Below are positions 44,175-44,240 of a stretch of DNA of 44,240 bases, piece after piece (position 1 is the first letter of the stretch; each line of letters opens with the position of its first letter). The notes beneath the pieces were generated by a model. It was given only the letters and a program-made list of their open reading frames with translations, searched no databases and had not been told where the DNA came from. This stretch comes from Clostridia bacterium (GTDB lineage: Bacteria > Bacillota > DSM-521 > Neomoorellales > JACIYF01): positions 1 to 44,240 of the forward strand of contig JACIYF010000011.1 in the NCBI GenBank assembly GCA_014360065.1, given 5' to 3'. The position numbers and the translations under genes were made by a program.

Positions 44175-44240
44175 TGCTTCAGACCTCCGGTTAAGATTTT
44201 GTTCAGAGATCATGCTCGGGGTAAGAAAGGTAAGCATGCC

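Noticed and set aside
1-44240. CRISPR arrays, tRNA and rRNA genes
   Set aside because: No regularly spaced repeats and no cloverleaf or rRNA segments were found by eye on either strand; a dedicated scan could still find a cryptic tRNA.

Overview
The window is a bacterial chromosome segment, almost certainly from a thermophile-type Clostridia (Moorella / Thermanaeromonas / Peptococcaceae-like). The basis is the translation-gene order, a Cys-rich EF-Tu insert remembered from that group, an L10 leader with attenuator, and many GTG/TTG starts behind strong Shine-Dalgarno (SD) sequences. This placement is inferred from sequence memory, not from a search. Nearly every gene is on the minus strand; the only convincing plus-strand genes are a nucleotidyltransferase/HEPN pair at 18.8-19.5 kb. 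No rRNA, tRNA or CRISPR array was seen.

In transcription order (high to low coordinates): (1) 44.2-41.9 kb, a wrecked MFS transporter, then arsR and an ACR3 arsenite exporter. (2) 41.9-37.8 kb, a sigma-A-type promoter, then rpmG-secE-nusG-rplK-rplA, an L10 leader with terminator, rplJ, a structured repeat, rplL and a strong hairpin. (3) 37.6-21.0 kb, an accessory block of catabolic genes: two IclR regulators, two fumarate-reductase-like flavoproteins, three family I CoA-transferases, three MaoC-fold proteins, one crotonase and an Rbs-type (CUT2) ABC importer, closed by an intrinsic terminator. (4) 21.0-18.6 kb, a scrap zone with a minimal nucleotidyltransferase whose HEPN partner is cut to 29 codons, a 5'-truncated group II intron, and an intact nucleotidyltransferase/HEPN pair. 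(5) 18.6 kb to the window start, rpoB with its own promoter, then rpoC, an L7Ae-like gene, rpsL, rpsG, fusA, tuf and the S10 cluster rpsJ-rplC-rplD-rplW-rplB-rpsS-rplV-rpsC-rplP-rpmC-rpsQ-rplN-rplX.

The accessory block sits between rplL and rpoB, which are normally neighbours, so about 19.5 kb separates the ribosomal stalk operon from the RNA polymerase operon. The block looks like two versions of one module (IclR + flavoprotein + CoA-transferase + MaoC), one carrying the importer, plus a CoA-transferase/crotonase pair. The simplest reading is uptake of an unknown carboxylate or sugar-derived acid, CoA activation by transfer, and flavin redox plus hydration/dehydration steps. The substrate cannot be read from sequence. 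Both flavoproteins lack the fumarate/succinate-site motifs and have no iron-sulfur partner here, so this is the best candidate for an undescribed pathway.

Two non-coding patterns stand out. A ~56-bp sequence occurs 15-16 bp upstream of the -35 boxes of both the rpmG-secE-nusG and rpoBC promoters. A ~140-bp element with conserved pairing potential occurs in the rplJ-rplL gap and again in the L7Ae-rpsL gap, in the same orientation.
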